DNA of 13,422 bases. Source: Deltaproteobacteria bacterium (lineage in GTDB: Bacteria > Desulfobacterota > BSN033 > UBA1163). Both the position numbers and the translations under genes were made by a program. The stretch's first letter is position 1. Each line of letters begins with the position of its first letter. The notes below the pieces were generated by a model that saw nothing but the letters and a program-made list of their open reading frames with translations, was not told the DNA's origin and did not search any database. The stretch covers positions 1-13,422 of the forward strand of contig VGRU01000085.1 of assembly GCA_016875255.1 (NCBI GenBank), in the 5' to 3' direction. Below are positions 12,039 through 13,422 of the stretch, one piece after another.

Positions 12039-12239
12039 ATGGCTGAGAAAAAATTCAATAAGGACATGGTGATTGGAGAGGTTTTGAAGGCAAATCCAGA
12101 AGCCGTCAAAGTGATCCAGAAATATTTTGGGACAGGGTGCTTCACCTGTCCCGGGATGAATATGGAATCGGTCTCCTTCGGGGCAATGATGCACAACATC
12201 GATCCCGAAGTCATTGTGAAAGAGTTGAATGAACTGTAA
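12039..12239 (+). CDS. DUF1858 hybrid-cluster-protein-associated redox disulfide protein
   Basis: A 66-residue protein consisting entirely of the DUF1858 domain, known as the prismane-associated redox-disulfide domain because it often accompanies hybrid cluster protein genes. It reads FNKDMVIGEVLKANPEAVKVIQKYF followed by GTGCFTCPGMNMES, with a CxxC pair at C34/C37, then a C-terminal helix (DPEVIVKELNEL). The domain is related to the N-terminal part of RIC/ScdA-type iron-sulfur repair proteins. ATG 12039 follows TTGGAGG, and upstream in-frame sequence is repeat-derived, so a longer start was rejected. A redox or metal-trafficking role in nitrosative stress is likely from the family and neighbours; no hcp gene lies in the window. 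Confidence 0.87.
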   Translation: MAEKKFNKDMVIGEVLKANPEAVKVIQKYFGTGCFTCPGMNMESVSFGAMMHNIDPEVIVKELNEL

Positions 12240-12253
12240 AAGAATAAACGATC

Positions 12254-12269
12254 GGCCCCAAGACGGGCC
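12254..12269 (+). other. Short GC hairpin after the DUF1858 gene
   Basis: GGCCC (12254-12258) pairs with GGGCC (12265-12269) around CAAGAC. It lies 14 nt past the stop and just before structured repeat B. There is no T run, so termination is doubtful; it may be part of the repeat's fold. Confidence 0.4.
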
Positions 12270-12271
12270 TT

Positions 12272-12357
12272 GAGGAGCGTTCCCCTTCGGAGAACTTGAG
12301 GTTAGAGGCAAGTTCTTTAACCCTCTAACGAAGTGATCCTTAAGCGTAGCGCTCCTC
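12272..12357 (+). repeat. Structured intergenic repeat, copy B
   Basis: Outer arms GAGGAGCG (12272-12279) and CGCTCCTC (12350-12357) enclose a GTTC..GAAC hairpin with a UUC(G)-type tip and a perfect GTTAGAGG/CCTCTAAC stem (12301-12308/12322-12329). The words AGGAGCGT, CTTGAGGTT and GAGGCAA occur in the same order as in copy A. The right side is again 16-bp units (CCTCTAACGAAGTGAT, CCTTAAGCGTAGCGCT, CCTCTAACGAGGAGTT), the last supplying the GAGGAG ribosome site of the cupin gene. Confidence 0.65.
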
Positions 12358-12373
12358 TAACGAGGAGTTATTT

Positions 12374-12712
12374 ATGGAACCGATTCATCTTTATGAAAAG
12401 GCGGAGTTTTCCAAAGAGAATTTTGTGCCCAAGCAGATCCATATTGGTGATGCGGGCGCAGCGGTGCTGATCTGCTTTGAGCCGGGTCAGGCGATGCCAT
12501 CTCATCCTCATCCCGGCGCTCTGGAAGTGATCCTCTATGGCGTGGAGGGGGAGGGGACGCTGACCATCGGAGATGAGGATAAATCCTTTAAGAAGGGGGA
12601 TCTCGTCTTCTGTAAGGGGGAGGTTCCCATCGGCCCTAAAAATACAGGCCAGGGGAGATTCATCGTTCTGGTCACTCTCATTCTAAAACAGCTTGTTGCC
12701 AAGGCAGGTTAA
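12374..12712 (+). CDS. Single-domain cupin protein
   Basis: A 112-residue small cupin. The first cupin motif is clear: PGQAMPSHPHPGALEVILYGVEGEGTLTIGDE, with metal ligands H44, H46 and E51. The second motif is shortened to GDLVFCKGEVPIGPKNTG, and the usual fourth ligand (His in PxGxxHxxxN) is absent, so it binds metal with three side chains, uses another residue, or is a sensor rather than an enzyme. ATG follows GAGGAG, contributed by the end of structured repeat B. It is the last gene of the plus-strand block. Small cupins are common in redox-stress operons but the substrate cannot be inferred. Confidence 0.82.
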   Translation: MEPIHLYEKAEFSKENFVPKQIHIGDAGAAVLICFEPGQAMPSHPHPGALEVILYGVEGEGTLTIGDEDKSFKKGDLVFCKGEVPIGPKNTGQGRFIVLVTLILKQLVAKAG

Positions 12713-12756
12713 GCGATCTTTGCAGGAGATTGTTTCGTAAGCATAAAATAGTGATG

Positions 12757-12905
12757 TTAAACTCTAAACTCGAAAACCCTGCCTACCGGCAGGCAGGCTA
12801 AACTCTAAACAAACTCAAAATCTAAAACTCAAAACAGCCTTTTTGAGTTTTTTGTTTGGAGTTTTAGGTTCATTTAGGATTTTGTGTTTAGGGTTTAGAG
12901 TTTAG
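12757..12905. repeat. TAAACTC-type direct and inverted repeats
   Basis: CTAAACTCTAAAC (12798-12810) has a near copy at 12757-12770 and a perfect inverted copy GTTTAGAGTTTAG at 12893-12905. A separate hairpin CCTGCC/GGCAGG (12778-12783/12788-12793) sits between. The inverted copy contains the TAA stop of the Ppx/GppA gene (12895-12897), so the repeat has overwritten that gene's end. Confidence 0.72.
12825..12850. terminator. Bidirectional terminator between convergent genes
   Basis: AAACTCAAAA (12825-12834) pairs perfectly with TTTTGAGTTT (12841-12850) around CAGCCT, with T-rich sequence after it on the plus strand and a T-rich stretch on the minus strand. It lies between the cupin and Ppx/GppA stops and can serve both. 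The stem is AT-rich, so its strength is uncertain. Confidence 0.5.
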
Positions 12906-13422
12906 CTCTGTTGAGTTCCCCGGCGACTAGGGGAAGGATTTTGTATTCCGCATTCCGCAATTTTTTATAGATGAGGCCGTATCTCACTCCGTGAGCGCTG
13001 ACCCTAAGGAATGAACAATCGAACTTCTCCATGATGAGATAGAGGATTGTCCCGCCTGCCAGGATGACATCCGCCCGGGCGGATGGAAGTCCTTTTATTT
13101 TTTCCCTTTCTTCAATGGTCTTCGAGCGATAAAGAGACAACTGGGTTTTGAGGGCTTCTCTTGTCAGGACGAATCGGTGGATTTTCTCAATCATAAACTT
13201 CTCCAACCCCTGTTCCACAGAGGCCAAAGCCGTTCCTGTGCCTCCGATCGATACCAAGGAAAAAGGATGTTCCGAAACGGGAAAGTGTGGTAGTTGTTTC
13301 CGTATCTCCTCGACCATGGCCCCGTATTCTTCGTCTTTGACCGGATCGGAGATAAGAAATTTTTCAGTAAATCGAACAATTCCAAGAGGAAGACTCACCC
13401 ACCGGATAATTTCATCTCCTTC
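12895..13422 (-). CDS. Ppx/GppA family phosphatase, C-terminal part (partial)
   Basis: The frame is open to the right window edge; about 175 C-terminal residues are present, reading inward as EGDEIIRWVSLPLGIVRFTEKF. Family motifs of the second exopolyphosphatase/guanosine pentaphosphate phosphatase (actin-like) domain are visible: SIGGTGTALASVEQGL, a helical insert (REKIKGLPSARADVILAGGTILYLIM) and RVSAHGVRYGLIYK. The enzyme hydrolyses polyphosphate or pppGpp. The internal GTG at 13398 is not a start. The C-terminal KKLRNAEYKIL...NRAKL is encoded partly by the CGGAATG microrepeat (12944-12960) and partly by the TAAACTC repeat, so the tail is probably not ancestral. Confidence 0.85.
   Translation of the reverse strand, partial: EGDEIIRWVSLPLGIVRFTEKFLISDPVKDEEYGAMVEEIRKQLPHFPVSEHPFSLVSIGGTGTALASVEQGLEKFMIEKIHRFVLTREALKTQLSLYRSKTIEEREKIKGLPSARADVILAGGTILYLIMEKFDCSFLRVSAHGVRYGLIYKKLRNAEYKILPLVAGELNRAKL

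Overview
The window looks like a chromosomal stretch from an anaerobic, moderately AT-rich Gram-negative bacterium, most plausibly an uncultured deltaproteobacterium (Desulfobacterota). This is inferred from gene content: ZraP-like proteins with a sigma-54 promoter, a BKACE enzyme, an NDP-forming acyl-CoA synthetase, prismane-associated DUF1858, FNR-type boxes, and intergenic regions full of short degenerate repeats. No rRNA, tRNA, CRISPR array or insertion sequence is visible.

Left end (1-1580, minus strand): two Spy/CpxP/ZraP-like periplasmic proteins. The distal one is followed by the start of a membrane sensor protein, probably a ZraS-like histidine kinase, that runs off the window. The first gene has a textbook sigma-54 promoter and an upstream palindrome suitable for an NtrC-type activator, so this looks like a ZraPSR-type envelope or metal stress circuit.

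1991-4194 (plus): a class III aminotransferase tightly followed by a beta-keto acid cleavage enzyme (BKACE, DUF849). The chemistry fits conversion of a beta-amino acid to a beta-keto acid and then acetyl-CoA-dependent cleavage. A strong hairpin follows.

4263-5150: a decayed 3' fragment of galE (minus), then a ribbon-helix-helix/PIN toxin-antitoxin operon with a visible promoter and operator-like palindrome. 5187-7580 (minus): three exported proteins. They are an alpha/beta hydrolase broken at a G7 run next to its catalytic serine, a lipoprotein of the C39 peptidase type, and a second alpha/beta hydrolase whose best start codon is AUA. 7600-8817: nested inverted repeats, three 12-bp direct repeats, then a second PIN toxin/antitoxin pair in toxin-first order, with a promoter placed so that the toxin message would be leaderless.

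9198-10577 (minus): the alpha half of an NDP-forming acyl-CoA synthetase. 10732-12712 (plus): the most interesting block. It holds a YgbA-type (NO-inducible family) Cys-rich protein, a 48-residue zinc-ribbon protein, a four-helix mini heme-copper-oxidase-like protein, a DUF1858 redox-disulfide protein and a cupin. Two FNR/CRP-type palindromes each sit 41.5 bp from a predicted transcription start in front of the first two genes. Two related structured repeats lie in the gaps before the DUF1858 and cupin genes. I read this as a nitrosative-stress or anaerobic redox regulon. The window ends in the C-terminal half of a Ppx/GppA phosphatase (minus), separated from the cupin by repeat-rich DNA containing a bidirectional terminator.
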